NCBI RefSeq assembly: GCF_003852235.1
Contig: NZ_CP027732.1
Span: 4,588,001 to 4,652,000, forward strand
Reading direction: 5' to 3'
Length of the DNA stretch: 64,000 bases
Source: Pseudomonas sp. R4-35-07
Lineage (GTDB): Bacteria > Pseudomonadota > Gammaproteobacteria > Pseudomonadales > Pseudomonadaceae
Numbering within the stretch: position 1 is the stretch's first letter; every line of letters begins with the position of its first letter. The notes under the pieces were generated by a model. That model was not told where the DNA came from. It did not search any database and saw only the letters and a program-made list of their open reading frames with translations. Both the position numbers and the translations under genes were made by a program. This document shows, one piece after another, positions 56,106 to 64,000 of this stretch.

Positions 56106-58670
56106 ATGTCCTCTCGTTTCAACCGCCGGTCTTGTTCGCCCGTCCTTTCTCTGCTGACCGCCGCCATACTGATGGCCGGCGTGCCGGCAATGGCCGCCAC
56201 TGCCGCCGAACCCGCACCGCGCAGCCAAGGCACCTACACTTTCAGCATCGAACAGCAGCCCTTGGTGTCGGCGCTGAACGCGTTCACCGGCGTGACCGGC
56301 TGGCAAGTCGGCCTGCCGGCTGAGTTGGGCCAGGGTGTGTCGTCCCCTGGCGTGCGCGGAGCGTTGTCGCCGGAGAAAGCGCTGGAGCGGCTGTTGGTGG
56401 GGACCAACCTGAGCTATCGCAAGCTGGGCAACAACAACATCGTCCTGGAGAAACGTGCCGCCGGCGGCGCCCTCAACCTGCAGCAGGTAACCATCAGTGC
56501 CACCCGTACCGAGCAGGATGTGAACAGCGTACCGAGCATGGTCAGCGTGCACGACCGCCAGGAACTGGACCGCCAGAACGTCAACACCACCCGTGAGCTG
56601 GTGCGCTACGAACCGGGCGTGTCGGTGGGCGGCGCCGGTACGCGCTCGGGCAATGCCGGCTATAACATTCGCGGTATCGACGGCGACCGCATTCTTACCC
56701 AGGTCGACGGCGTGGAAGTGCCCGACAACTTCTTCAATGGCCCCTACGCCAAGACCCGGCGCAACTACGTCGACCCGGAAATCGTCAAGCGCGTGGAGAT
56801 CCTGCGCGGGCCCGCCTCGGCCCTGTACGGCAGCAGCGCCATTGGCGGCGCGGTGAGCTATTTCACCCTCGACCCGGATGACATCATCCAGCCCGGCCAG
56901 GACGTCGGCGCCCGCCTGAAGACCGGCTACAGCTCCGCCGACGAAAGCTGGCTGACCTCCGCCACCGTCGCCGGCCGTGTGCAGGACGTCGACGGTTTGC
57001 TGCACCTGAGCCAGCGCAACGGTCACGAAACCGAAGCCTATGACGGCAACAATGCCACCGGCCTGGCCCGCACCGGCGCCAACCCGGAGGACGCACGCAC
57101 CACCAACGTGCTGGCCAAACTGGGTTGGAATTATGGCGACGATAACCGCCTGGGCCTGACGTACGAGAAGTACAAGGATGATCGCGACGTCAACCTGAAG
57201 AATGCGGTGGGCGGCCCGTTCATCGGTGGCCGTGGTTTCAACCTGTACCGTGACCGTCGCGGCAACGACACCATTACCCGTGAACGTTTCGGCCTGGAAA
57301 ACAGCTTCGCCCTCGACTCGCCGATGGCCGACCGCATCAAGACCAGCCTCAACTACCAGATCGCCAAGACCGACCAGACCACCGCTGAAATCTATCAGCC
57401 GGGCCGTCGCGTATTGCGCACCCGCGACACCCTGTACGAAGAAAAGCAGTGGGTCTTCGACGCGCAACTGGACAAGGCCTTCAGCCTGGGCGACACCGAG
57501 CACCATGTGACCTACGGCACCACCCTCAAGCAGCAGAAAGTCACTGGTTCGCGCGAAGGCAGCGCCACCTGCCTGGCGGTCGGCAGCGGCTGCACCGCCA
57601 TCGGCGCGCCCAGCCCGTCGGCCAGCGACAGCGTGAAGAAATCCAGCGACTTCCCCGACCCGACCATCAACACCTATTCGCTGTTCGCCCAGGACCAGAT
57701 CAGCTGGAATAAATGGACCTTCCTGCCCGCCGTACGCTACGACTACACCCGGCTCAAGCCCAAGCTGACCGAGGAATTCCTCAGCACCGTAAACCCCACC
57801 GGTGAATATGCAGTCGATGGCAAGGACAAAACCTGGCACCGCGTCACGCCCAAGTTCGGCCTGACCTACGCCCTGACCGATCAATACACCTGGTTCGGCC
57901 AATACGCCGAAGGTTTCCGCACACCGTCCGCCAAGGCGCTGTACGGCCGCTTCGAAAACCTCAACCTGGGCTACACCGTGGAGCCCAACCCCGACCTCAA
58001 GCCGGAAACCAGCAAGGGTATCGAAACCGGGCTTCGCGGCAAGTTCGACGAGGGCTCGTTTGAAATCGCGGTGTTCTATAACAAATACCGCGACTTCATC
58101 GACGAAGACAACGCGGTGGTCGGTGGCACCGTCGAGCAGTTCCAGGCGGTGAATATCAAACGCGCCACCATCAAGGGCGCCGAAGCTAAGGGCCGCCTGA
58201 ACCTGGACGCCTTCGGTGCGCCGCAGGGCCTGTACACCCAGGGAGCGGTGTCCTACGCCCATGGCCGCAACGACGACAACGGCCAGCCGCTCAACAGCGT
58301 CAACCCGCTCAAGGGCGTCTTCGGCCTGGGCTACGATCAGGACAGCTACGGCGGCCTGCTGAGCTGGACCCTGGTGAAGAAACAGAATCGCGTCGACAGC
58401 AGCACCTTCCACGCCCCGGACGGCGATACCAGCGGCCCGTTCAAGACGCCGGGGTTCGGCATTCTCGACCTGAGCGCCTACTACAAAGTCACCCACGACG
58501 TGACCATCAACGGCGGCGTCTACAACCTCACCGACAAGAAGTACTGGAACTGGGATGACGTACGCAGCTACGACAGCGTCGGCGAAGCCGCGGTGACCGG
58601 CCCGGCCAACCTCGATCGCCTGACCCAGCCGGGTCGCAACTTCGCGATCAATGTGATCTGGGACATCTGA
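56106..58670 (+). CDS. TonB-dependent heme receptor with signalling domain (HxuA-like)
   Basis: The 854-residue product has a signal peptide (1 to about 33), an STN signalling domain (about 40-92, FSIEQQPLVSALNAFTGVTGWQVG), the TonB-box region and plug (NIRGIDGDRILTQVDGVEVPD, EILRGPASALYGSSAIGG), and a 22-strand barrel. In the barrel FRTPSAKALYG and NPDLKPETSKGIE correspond to the FRAP and NPNL boxes of heme receptors. The His usually placed between these boxes is missing. The STN domain fits the FecI/FecR pair upstream. A heme substrate is supported by the heme oxygenase gene after it. Confidence 0.87.
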   Translation: MSSRFNRRSCSPVLSLLTAAILMAGVPAMAATAAEPAPRSQGTYTFSIEQQPLVSALNAFTGVTGWQVGLPAELGQGVSSPGVRGALSPEKALERLLVGTNLSYRKLGNNNIVLEKRAAGGALNLQQVTISATRTEQDVNSVPSMVSVHDRQELDRQNVNTTRELVRYEPGVSVGGAGTRSGNAGYNIRGIDGDRILTQVDGVEVPDNFFNGPYAKTRRNYVDPEIVKRVEILRGPASALYGSSAIGGAVSYFTLDPDDIIQPGQDVGARLKTGYSSADESWLTSATVAGRVQDVDGLLHLSQRNGHETEAYDGNNATGLARTGANPEDARTTNVLAKLGWNYGDDNRLGLTYEKYKDDRDVNLKNAVGGPFIGGRGFNLYRDRRGNDTITRERFGLENSFALDSPMADRIKTSLNYQIAKTDQTTAEIYQPGRRVLRTRDTLYEEKQWVFDAQLDKAFSLGDTEHHVTYGTTLKQQKVTGSREGSATCLAVGSGCTAIGAPSPSASDSVKKSSDFPDPTINTYSLFAQDQISWNKWTFLPAVRYDYTRLKPKLTEEFLSTVNPTGEYAVDGKDKTWHRVTPKFGLTYALTDQYTWFGQYAEGFRTPSAKALYGRFENLNLGYTVEPNPDLKPETSKGIETGLRGKFDEGSFEIAVFYNKYRDFIDEDNAVVGGTVEQFQAVNIKRATIKGAEAKGRLNLDAFGAPQGLYTQGAVSYAHGRNDDNGQPLNSVNPLKGVFGLGYDQDSYGGLLSWTLVKKQNRVDSSTFHAPDGDTSGPFKTPGFGILDLSAYYKVTHDVTINGGVYNLTDKKYWNWDDVRSYDSVGEAAVTGPANLDRLTQPGRNFAINVIWDI

Positions 58671-58681
58671 CGCCACCCGCT

Positions 58682-58723
58682 GCATCTCGCCGCGATGTTC
58701 GAGCGGAGAGATGCGGAATTTTT
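58682..58723 (+). terminator. Hairpin between receptor and heme oxygenase genes, terminator-like
   Basis: GCATCTC (58682-58688) pairs with GAGATGC (58708-58714), and CCGC pairs with GCGG inside. GGAATTTTT follows. It could end or attenuate receptor transcripts, or stabilise the receptor message relative to the oxygenase. Confidence 0.6.
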
Positions 58724-58807
58724 ACTGTGCCGCGTCTTCCTGTTCGTCTAGTTGATAACCGCTCTCTTCAGAGCCAGAAAGGCGCTCCCCCTCTCAAGGA
58801 CTTTTTC

Positions 58808-59416
58808 ATGACCGCTTCTCCTACCGCAGAACGTCCAAGCCTGCGCTCCCAGCGCCTGAACCAGATCACCCACGCGCCACACACCAGGCTCGACGCGTTG
58901 GTGAAGGCCCACGCGCCGTTTGCAACCCAGGCCAACTTTGCCCGCTTCGTGGTGGCGCAATACCTGTTCCAATCGGAGTTGGTGGCGCTGTACAACGATG
59001 CCGAACTGAACCGGATCATCCCCAACCTGGCCGAACGCTGCCGCGCAGACGCCGCCAGACTCGACCTGGGCGACCTCGACACCGACGTGCCGGCCCCGGT
59101 TGCCGGGGCCGTGAACAACCCGAGTGTGGCCCAAGCCCTGGGCTGGCTGTTCGTCTCCGAAGGCTCCAAACTGGGCGCTGCCTTCCTGATCAAACGTGCC
59201 GTGGGCCTGGGCCTGAGCGAAACCTTCGGCGCCCGTCACCTGGGCGAGCCGGCGGGCGGCCGTGTCGAAGGCTGGAAAAGCTTCACTCGCACCCTCGATG
59301 CAATGCTATTGAGCGCCGAGGAAGAAGCCGCCATGGATAAAGGCGCAATCGATGCGTTTGTACGCTTCACCGTCTTGCTGGAACAGGCGTACGCTAGCGC
59401 CCCTGAACTGGCCTGA
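58808..59416 (+). CDS. Biliverdin-producing heme oxygenase (HemO/BphO type)
   Basis: The enzyme opens heme to biliverdin, CO and iron, releasing iron from imported heme. The start ATG 58808 follows AAGGA by 8 bases; the frame extends 27 codons upstream without homology. The 202-residue product has the N-terminal helix RLNQITHAPHTRLDALVKAH, where His25 is the likely proximal ligand, and the distal helix GWLFVSEGSKLGAAFL with the family's flexible Gly residues. It is all-helical. Placement behind the TonB receptor makes it the intracellular end of the heme pathway. Confidence 0.88.
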   Translation: MTASPTAERPSLRSQRLNQITHAPHTRLDALVKAHAPFATQANFARFVVAQYLFQSELVALYNDAELNRIIPNLAERCRADAARLDLGDLDTDVPAPVAGAVNNPSVAQALGWLFVSEGSKLGAAFLIKRAVGLGLSETFGARHLGEPAGGRVEGWKSFTRTLDAMLLSAEEEAAMDKGAIDAFVRFTVLLEQAYASAPELA

Positions 59417-59450
59417 TTGCGACTTGATCCTGAATTGAAATGCAATCAAC

Positions 59451-59540
59451 TGTGGGAGGGGGCTTGCTCCCGATGGCGGCGTATCAGTCGACGCATTCAG
59501 TGACTGACACGCCCTCATCGGGAGCAAGCCCCCTCCCACA
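59451..59540. repeat. REP pair
   Basis: TGTGGGAGGGGGCTTGCTCC (59451) and its inverted partner ending at 59540 surround an inner near-palindrome (GTATCAGTCGACG / AGTGACTGACACG). It separates the heme oxygenase and DUF454 genes. Confidence 0.88.
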
Positions 59541-59591
59541 CTTTGACCCTATTTCAAGCTGATTTCTTGTGACCTCCTGATTGCACACACC

Positions 59592-59993
59592 ATGACCGGC
59601 AAAACCCAATCCACCTCGAAAATCGCGCAGATCCTCTACGGCCTGCTGGCCTACGTCAGCCTGGGGATCGGCTTGGTGGCGATTGTCATACCGGGTTTGC
59701 CCACCACCGAATTCATCCTGCTTGCCGCCTGGGCCGCGACCAAAAGCTCGCCACGCCTCAGCGCCTGGCTGGAAAACCACCGCCTGTTCGGGCCGATCCT
59801 GTTCAACTGGCGCAATGGCAAGATCATCGCGCGCCGGGCCAAAGTCAGCGCCACCGTCAGCATGTTGCTGTGCGCCGCCCTGATGCTGGTAATGCTTGAT
59901 CATGGCTGGCCGATCTACCTGGCAATCGCCGGCATGAGCCTGGGCAACCTGTGGATCTGGTCGCGCCCCGAACGGCTTGCACGGCCCGTATAA
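59592..59993 (+). CDS. DUF454 (YbaN-like) inner-membrane protein
   Basis: The 133-residue product has three or four membrane helices and the family core IPGLPTTEFILLAAWAATKSSPRL, then WLENHRLFGPILFNWRNGKIIARRAK. DUF454 proteins are of unknown function and I recall them often near iron or heme genes. Here it follows the heme oxygenase after a REP pair. The first ATG is used; no strong ribosome site is visible. Confidence 0.85.
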   Translation: MTGKTQSTSKIAQILYGLLAYVSLGIGLVAIVIPGLPTTEFILLAAWAATKSSPRLSAWLENHRLFGPILFNWRNGKIIARRAKVSATVSMLLCAALMLVMLDHGWPIYLAIAGMSLGNLWIWSRPERLARPV

Positions 59994-60125
59994 CGTGTGT
60001 GTAGGGGTTTTCCTACCGCTCATCGCCTGTCACTCATGAATTGATTTGTTACGCCGATGTTTCAGACATGGCGCCGAATGGACTTGGCTCTGCGCATCTC
60101 AACAAGTCCATTCGTGAGTGAACCT

Positions 60126-62264
60126 ATGTTCGACACCCTCTCTATCCGCTTGAAAATCGTGCTGCTGTCCGGCCTCTGCCTGTTAGGGGTGATCGCACTG
60201 GTGGTCGGCATCAACATCTACAACACCAACCAGAACGATCAATTGGTCAGTGACTCAAGCTCACGAATGCTGACTGCCAGCGTAGAACAGCTGCTGCAAG
60301 CCAAGGCGGCCGAACAGGCCGTGCAGTTGCAGAAAACCTTCAACGAAAACCTGCTAGTGGTCACCGCTCTCGCCGATCAAGTCAAAGACCTGCGCACCCT
60401 GGGGGCCAAGCGCTCGCTGGACGCGGGTGCCTTGCGCGAAGACATCAACCAGAGCGTAAAAACCGCTTTTGAGCGTAACACCAAGGTGCTGGGCATCTGG
60501 CTGTCGTTCGAACCCAACGGACTGGATGGCAAGGACAGCGAGTTCGTCGACGACAAAGCACGCGTCTCCAACGAAAAAGGCCGCTTCTCCAGCTACTGGA
60601 GCCGGGCCGGCGGCGCCAGCCTGAACACGATCATGGTTGAAGATGACCTGACGAAAACCAGCCTCAACCTCAGCGGCACGCCCTACAACATTTGGTACAC
60701 CTGCCCACGGGACACTCGCACTACGTGCCTGTTGGACCCCTACGAAGACACGGTGGCCGGCAAACCCGTGCTGATGACCACCATCTCCCTGCCCTTGATC
60801 GTGGATGGCAAGGTTATCGGCGTCGTCGGTGTCGATATCGCCCTCAACGCCCTGCAAGCGGTCACCGACGCGGCGCAGAAAGACCTGTTCAACGGCGCGG
60901 CGCACTTGGAGGTGCTGTCCAGCACCGGCCTGATCGCGGCCTACAGCGGTGAACCGGCCAGAGTGGGCAAGAACCTGATCGACACGCTTGGCGCCGAAGG
61001 CAAGGAGATCGTACAGTTGCTCGCCAGCGACCGCCCCATGATCCGCGAGCAGGACGAGACCATTCGCGCCGTGTACCCCGTCAAGCCGATACCCGACGCC
61101 AAATCCTGGGGCGTGGTGATCAAACTGCCCAAAGCGGTGATGCTGGCCGATAACGTGAAGCTGCAAGGTGTGCTTGATGACGCACAAGCCACAGGCACCC
61201 TCAAGGCCTTGCTGGTAGCGGCTGCGGCCGGCCTGGTAGGCCTGCTGCTGATCTGGCTGACGGCCACTGGCGTGACCCGCCCGATCAACAGCGTGGCGGC
61301 CATGCTCAAAGACATCGCCAGCGGCGACGGCGACCTCACCCAGCGCCTGGCCTACAGCAAAAAAGACGAACTGGGCGAGCTGGTGAACTGGTTCAACCGC
61401 TTCCTCGACAAGCTGCAACCAACTATCGCGCAGATCAAGCAAAGCATCACCGAAGCGCGCGGCACTGCCGATCAGTCCTCGGCCATTGCGCGCCAGACCA
61501 GCGAAGGCATGCAGGTGCAATTTCGCGAAATCGACCAGGTGGCCACCGCGTCCAATGAGATGAGCGCCACCGCCCATGACGTCGCCAACAGCGCCTCCAA
61601 TGCCGCCAGCGCGGCACGCGGCGCGGATCAGTCGGCACGCGAAGGCATGTCGATCATCGAACAAAGCACCCGCGATATCACCACGCTTGCCGAAGAAGTC
61701 AGCAAGGCCGTCGGCGAAGTCGAGGCGTTGGCCGTCAACAGCGAACAGATCGGTTCAGTCCTGGAAGTGATCCGCAGCATTGCCGAACAGACCAACCTGC
61801 TGGCGTTGAACGCGGCGATCGAAGCGGCGCGCGCCGGGGAAAGCGGACGTGGTTTTGCGGTGGTGGCCGATGAGGTGCGTAACCTGGCCAAGCGCACCCA
61901 GGATTCGGTCGAGGAAATTCGCGTGGTGATCGAACGTATCCAGAGCGGCACCCGTGGCGTGGTGGCGACCATGCATTCGAGCCAGCATCAGGCCCAAAGC
62001 AATGCCGGGCAGATCCATCAGGCCGTGCAGGCCCTGGGCAAAATCAGCGACGCGGTGACGGTGATCAGCGACATGAACCTGCAAATCGCCAGCGCCGCCG
62101 AACAGCAGAGCGCGGTGGCTGAAGAGGTCAATCGCAACGTCTCCGCGATCCGAACCGTCACCGAAACCCTCACCGGCCAAGCCACCGAATCGGCAGCCAT
62201 CAGCAGCCAGCTCAATGCTTTGGCCAGCCAGCAAATGAAGTTGATGGATCAGTTCAAGGTTTAA
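60126..62264 (+). CDS. Methyl-accepting chemotaxis protein, dCACHE type
   Basis: The start ATG 60126 gives 712 residues beginning with TM1 (about 9-30). The frame continues 23 codons upstream without a ribosome site. Parts: a large periplasmic double-CACHE domain (31 to about 358), TM2 (about 360-382), HAMP, and a signalling domain with the hairpin tip [30 protein letters not shown]. The ligand pattern differs from the amino-acid receptors; the GRFSSYW and [13 protein letters not shown] segments resemble polyamine or histamine receptors of the McpU/TlpQ kind, a weak guess. Cys193 and Cys201 could form a disulfide hairpin in the sensor. Confidence 0.85.
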   Translation: MFDTLSIRLKIVLLSGLCLLGVIALVVGINIYNTNQNDQLVSDSSSRMLTASVEQLLQAKAAEQAVQLQKTFNENLLVVTALADQVKDLRTLGAKRSLDAGALREDINQSVKTAFERNTKVLGIWLSFEPNGLDGKDSEFVDDKARVSNEKGRFSSYWSRAGGASLNTIMVEDDLTKTSLNLSGTPYNIWYTCPRDTRTTCLLDPYEDTVAGKPVLMTTISLPLIVDGKVIGVVGVDIALNALQAVTDAAQKDLFNGAAHLEVLSSTGLIAAYSGEPARVGKNLIDTLGAEGKEIVQLLASDRPMIREQDETIRAVYPVKPIPDAKSWGVVIKLPKAVMLADNVKLQGVLDDAQATGTLKALLVAAAAGLVGLLLIWLTATGVTRPINSVAAMLKDIASGDGDLTQRLAYSKKDELGELVNWFNRFLDKLQPTIAQIKQSITEARGTADQSSAIARQTSEGMQVQFREIDQVATASNEMSATAHDVANSASNAASAARGADQSAREGMSIIEQSTRDITTLAEEVSKAVGEVEALAVNSEQIGSVLEVIRSIAEQTNLLALNAAIEAARAGESGRGFAVVADEVRNLAKRTQDSVEEIRVVIERIQSGTRGVVATMHSSQHQAQSNAGQIHQAVQALGKISDAVTVISDMNLQIASAAEQQSAVAEEVNRNVSAIRTVTETLTGQATESAAISSQLNALASQQMKLMDQFKV

Positions 62265-62281
62265 GAAACAACACACATCAA

Positions 62282-62370
62282 TGTGGGAGGGGGCTTGCCC
62301 ACGATGACAGAGTGTCAGTCAAATTGTTTGTAACTGACACCCCGCCATCGGGGGCAAGCCCCCTCCCACA
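62282..62370. repeat. REP pair, first unit of a tandem duplication
   Basis: TGTGGGAGGGGGCTTGCCCA to CCCTCCCACA with inner GTGTCAGTCAAATT / AACTGACACC. Its left flank repeats, with one change, before the next REP pair. Confidence 0.85.
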
Positions 62371-62401
62371 TTTGGACCGAGTACCGCTTGGGGCATCCGG
62401 T

Positions 62402-62429
62402 CAGCCAGCAAATGAGGTTGATGGATCAG
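62402..62429. repeat. Duplicated copy of the chemoreceptor gene end
   Basis: These 28 bases (CAGCCAGCAAATGAGGTTGA then TGGATCAG) match 62225-62252, inside the last codons of the chemoreceptor gene, with one substitution. The offset (about 178 bases) equals the distance between the two REP pairs, so gene end and REP pair were duplicated together. Confidence 0.8.
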
Positions 62430-62459
62430 CCTGATATCCAGACAACACCACAGACCCAC

Positions 62460-62548
62460 TGTGGGAGGGGGCTTGCTCCCGATGACGGAGTGTCAGCCAA
62501 CTTATCTGTCACTGACACAACGCCATCGGGAGCAAGCCCCCTCCTACA
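62460..62548. repeat. REP pair, second unit of the tandem duplication
   Basis: TGTGGGAGGGGGCTTGCTCC (62460) pairs with an inverted copy ending CCTCCTACA, one base changed from the normal CCCACA. The inner part (GTGTCAGCCAACTTATC / GTCACTGACAC) is similar to that of the preceding pair. The second arm lies in front of the convergent nitroreductase gene. Confidence 0.85.
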
Positions 62549-62565
62549 TTGGGATCACTTTTGTC

Positions 62566-63129
62566 TTAGAGACCGGTCCAGCCTTGGACGAACGGTGTCA
62601 GATCTTCCTTCGGCGCGGTGCGCGGCGGGTTCTGGGGGGTACCCAGGTAGAGAAAGCCAATCACTTCCTCGCCGGGTACCAGCCCCAGGCCCTTGGCGAC
62701 GTGGGCCGAGTAGGACAACTCACCCGTGCGCCACACGGCACCAATCCCCTGGGCATACGCCGCCAGCAGAATGCCGTGAGCCGCGCAGGCAGCGGCCAGC
62801 AATTGTTCGGATTTGGGCACCTTGAAGTGCTCCTGCAAACGCGCAATCACCACCACTACCAGCGGCGCGCGCAACGGGCCGTTCTGGGCTTTGTCGATGG
62901 CGGCTTGCGGGGCGTCGGCATCCTGCAAGCGCGCAGCTTCGGCGAGCAGCGTGCCCATCCGCTCACGGGCCGTGCCTTCCACGGTGAGGAAGCGCCACGG
63001 GCGCAGTTGGCCGTGGTCGGGCGCACGCATGGCGGCGGCGAACAGCACGTCGCGCTGCTCCTGGGTCGGTGCCGGTTCCAGCAGGCGCGGCACGGAAACA
63101 CGGTTGAGCAAAGCGTCGAGAGCCTGCAT
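62566..63129 (-). CDS. Nitroreductase family protein, YdjA-like
   Basis: The 187-residue product is of the short NADPH-FMN nitroreductase type: AAMRAPDHGQLRPWRFLTVEG with FMN contacts, AACAAHGILLAAYAQGIGAVWRTG in the middle, and EVIGFLYLGTP at the end. YdjA proteins are dimers with FMN and have weak activity on nitro compounds; their natural substrate is unknown. It is a single gene, divergent from the di-heme oxidoreductase. Confidence 0.88.
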   Translation of the reverse strand: MQALDALLNRVSVPRLLEPAPTQEQRDVLFAAAMRAPDHGQLRPWRFLTVEGTARERMGTLLAEAARLQDADAPQAAIDKAQNGPLRAPLVVVVIARLQEHFKVPKSEQLLAAACAAHGILLAAYAQGIGAVWRTGELSYSAHVAKGLGLVPGEEVIGFLYLGTPQNPPRTAPKEDLTPFVQGWTGL

Positions 63130-63189
63130 TGGCCACCTCCAGAAAAAAATGTGCGCTCATTCTAGCGGAATGAATCGGGATGCCACCAA

Positions 63190-63209
63190 ACGATAATTGC
63201 TCTTATTCA
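63190..63209. promoter_or_regulatory. Possible Fur site before the di-heme gene
   Basis: ACGATAATTGCTCTTATTCA resembles the GATAAT-type hexamer pattern of Fur boxes, but the second half is degenerate. Di-heme (DUF1111) genes paired with imelysin genes are often iron-regulated, which is why I list it; support is weak. Confidence 0.3.
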
Positions 63210-63268
63210 AACTGCCCCGCCCTGTTAGACTTTGCCCCCACATTTTTCGCCTTCGTTCAGGAAACTCG

Positions 63269-64000
63269 ATGTTCCGTTCGCTACTTCACCTGTGCGCAGC
63301 GTTGATGGCCCTGGGCCTGACCGCCTGCGACGACGCCCCGCAGTTTACCCAGGCCGAACCGGGTGAAGCGCGCGCTGGCGGTGCCACCACGGTGAACAAG
63401 CGCGACCAGAACGCGTTTTCCCTGCCCTCGGCCAACCTGGCGCCCACCCGCCGCCTGGACTTCAGCGTCGGCAACAGTTTCTTTCGCAGCCCCTGGGTGA
63501 TCGCGCCTTCGACCACCACCGCGCGTGACGGCCTGGGTCCGCTGTTCAATACCAACGCCTGCCAGAACTGCCATATCAAGGACGGCCGGGGCCACCCGCC
63601 GCTGGCCGATGCGCCCAATGCCGTGTCGATGCTGGTCCGCTTATCTATCCCGGATGCCGCACCTTACGCCAAGCTCATCGAACAACTCGGCGTGGTGCCC
63701 GAGCCGGTCTATGGTGGGCAACTGCAGGACATGGCCGTGCCCGGCGTAGCGCCGGAAGGCAAGGTGCGGGTCGATTACACACCGGTCAACGTCCAGTTCA
63801 AGGACGGTACGGTGGTCGAGTTGCGCAAGCCCGACCTGCAGATCACCCAGCTCGCCTACGGCCCGATGCACCCCGACACGCGTTTCTCTGCGCGCATCGC
63901 CCCGCCAATGATCGGCCTGGGGCTGCTCGAAGCCATCAGCGACGCCGATATCCTGCGCAACACCGATCCGAAAACCGCTGACCGTGAGGCCATCATCGGC
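63269..64000 (+). CDS. Di-heme oxidoreductase family (DUF1111) lipoprotein, N-terminal part
   Basis: The first 244 codons are visible; the gene runs off the right edge. A lipoprotein signal (MFRSLLHLCAALMALGLTAC, with Cys20) precedes the mature part. A c-type heme site CQNCH lies in NTNACQNCHIKDGRGHPP (about residue 97). The family, related to di-heme thiol oxidases and peroxidases, often precedes imelysin-like genes in iron-acquisition clusters. The start ATG 63269 has AGGA upstream. The rest, including a second heme site, cannot be seen. Confidence 0.85.
   Translation, partial: MFRSLLHLCAALMALGLTACDDAPQFTQAEPGEARAGGATTVNKRDQNAFSLPSANLAPTRRLDFSVGNSFFRSPWVIAPSTTTARDGLGPLFNTNACQNCHIKDGRGHPPLADAPNAVSMLVRLSIPDAAPYAKLIEQLGVVPEPVYGGQLQDMAVPGVAPEGKVRVDYTPVNVQFKDGTVVELRKPDLQITQLAYGPMHPDTRFSARIAPPMIGLGLLEAISDADILRNTDPKTADREAIIG

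Noticed and set aside
56055..58685. 876-codon open frame antisense to the TonB receptor gene
   Set aside because: It mirrors the receptor gene with no domain of its own. Long antisense frames are expected in GC-rich genes where third positions avoid A and T.
34704..62548. Repeated palindromes as a CRISPR array
   Set aside because: The repeats are inverted pairs scattered between genes, not direct repeats with regular spacers, and no cas genes are present.

Overview
The window reads as chromosome of a Pseudomonas of the fluorescens group. The base composition is GC-rich, and the gene complement is typical: oprD, mvaT, PduO-type cobalamin adenosyltransferase, the Entner-Doudoroff cluster edd/glk/gltR/gtrS beside a HexR-type gap gene, and a FecI/FecR/TonB heme system. 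The intergenic spaces carry the REP-type palindromes (core TGTGGGAGGGGGCTTGC) common in P. fluorescens genomes. Nothing looks like plasmid or prophage. No rRNA, tRNA or CRISPR array was seen. The only transposon is one IS110-family element.

Layout. 1-3.9 kb: dps (cut by the edge), a membrane-linked cold-shock protein, slyX, a HIT protein and an OprD porin. 4-9.2 kb: MscS channel, YajQ, PanE, an orphan histidine kinase and a PduO-type adenosyltransferase. 9.4-16.8 kb: a Nudix/thiamine-synthase-like fusion, argJ, secA, the helicase-loader candidate dciA and a HerA-like ATPase. 17-25 kb: a PctA-like chemoreceptor, a glycosyltransferase/deacetylase/flippase operon, purU, mvaT and sbcB. 25.3-32 kb: a tightly overlapping six-gene RDD/SpoIIM/DUF4129/DUF4350/MoxR/DUF58 operon. 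32-37.7 kb: PilZ protein, lipoprotein, pyruvate kinase, ferredoxin reductase and class I fumarase. 37.7-39.3 kb: an IS110 element inserted into a REP palindrome. 39.4-44.1 kb: DctB/DctD two-component system and a sigma-54-type promoter in front of a KgtP-like transporter. 44.2-47.8 kb: accessory singletons. 47.9-54.2 kb: glucose regulation and Entner-Doudoroff genes. 54.4-60 kb: Fur-type box, ECF sigma, anti-sigma, TonB receptor, heme oxygenase and a DUF454 protein. 60-64 kb: a second chemoreceptor, two REP pairs, a nitroreductase and the start of a di-heme oxidoreductase.

How it works together. Three regulatory circuits can be read from the DNA. (1) DctB/DctD probably drives the transporter gene through two matched palindromes and a -24/-12 promoter. 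(2) Two TTGT-N7-ACAA HexR operators lie between the divergent edd and gapA genes, while gtrS/gltR lie downstream of glk. (3) A cell-surface signalling cascade takes up heme and degrades it with the heme oxygenase at its end.

The most interesting signals are these: the IS110 insertion in a REP, whose non-coding left end carries short matches to both its target and its own right end; a tandem duplication of a chemoreceptor gene end together with a REP pair; a membrane protein built from four W-x14-D repeats; and the two uncharacterised membrane operons at 19-22 kb and 25-32 kb. Many antisense open frames exist across the window because of high GC at codon third positions, and these were left out.
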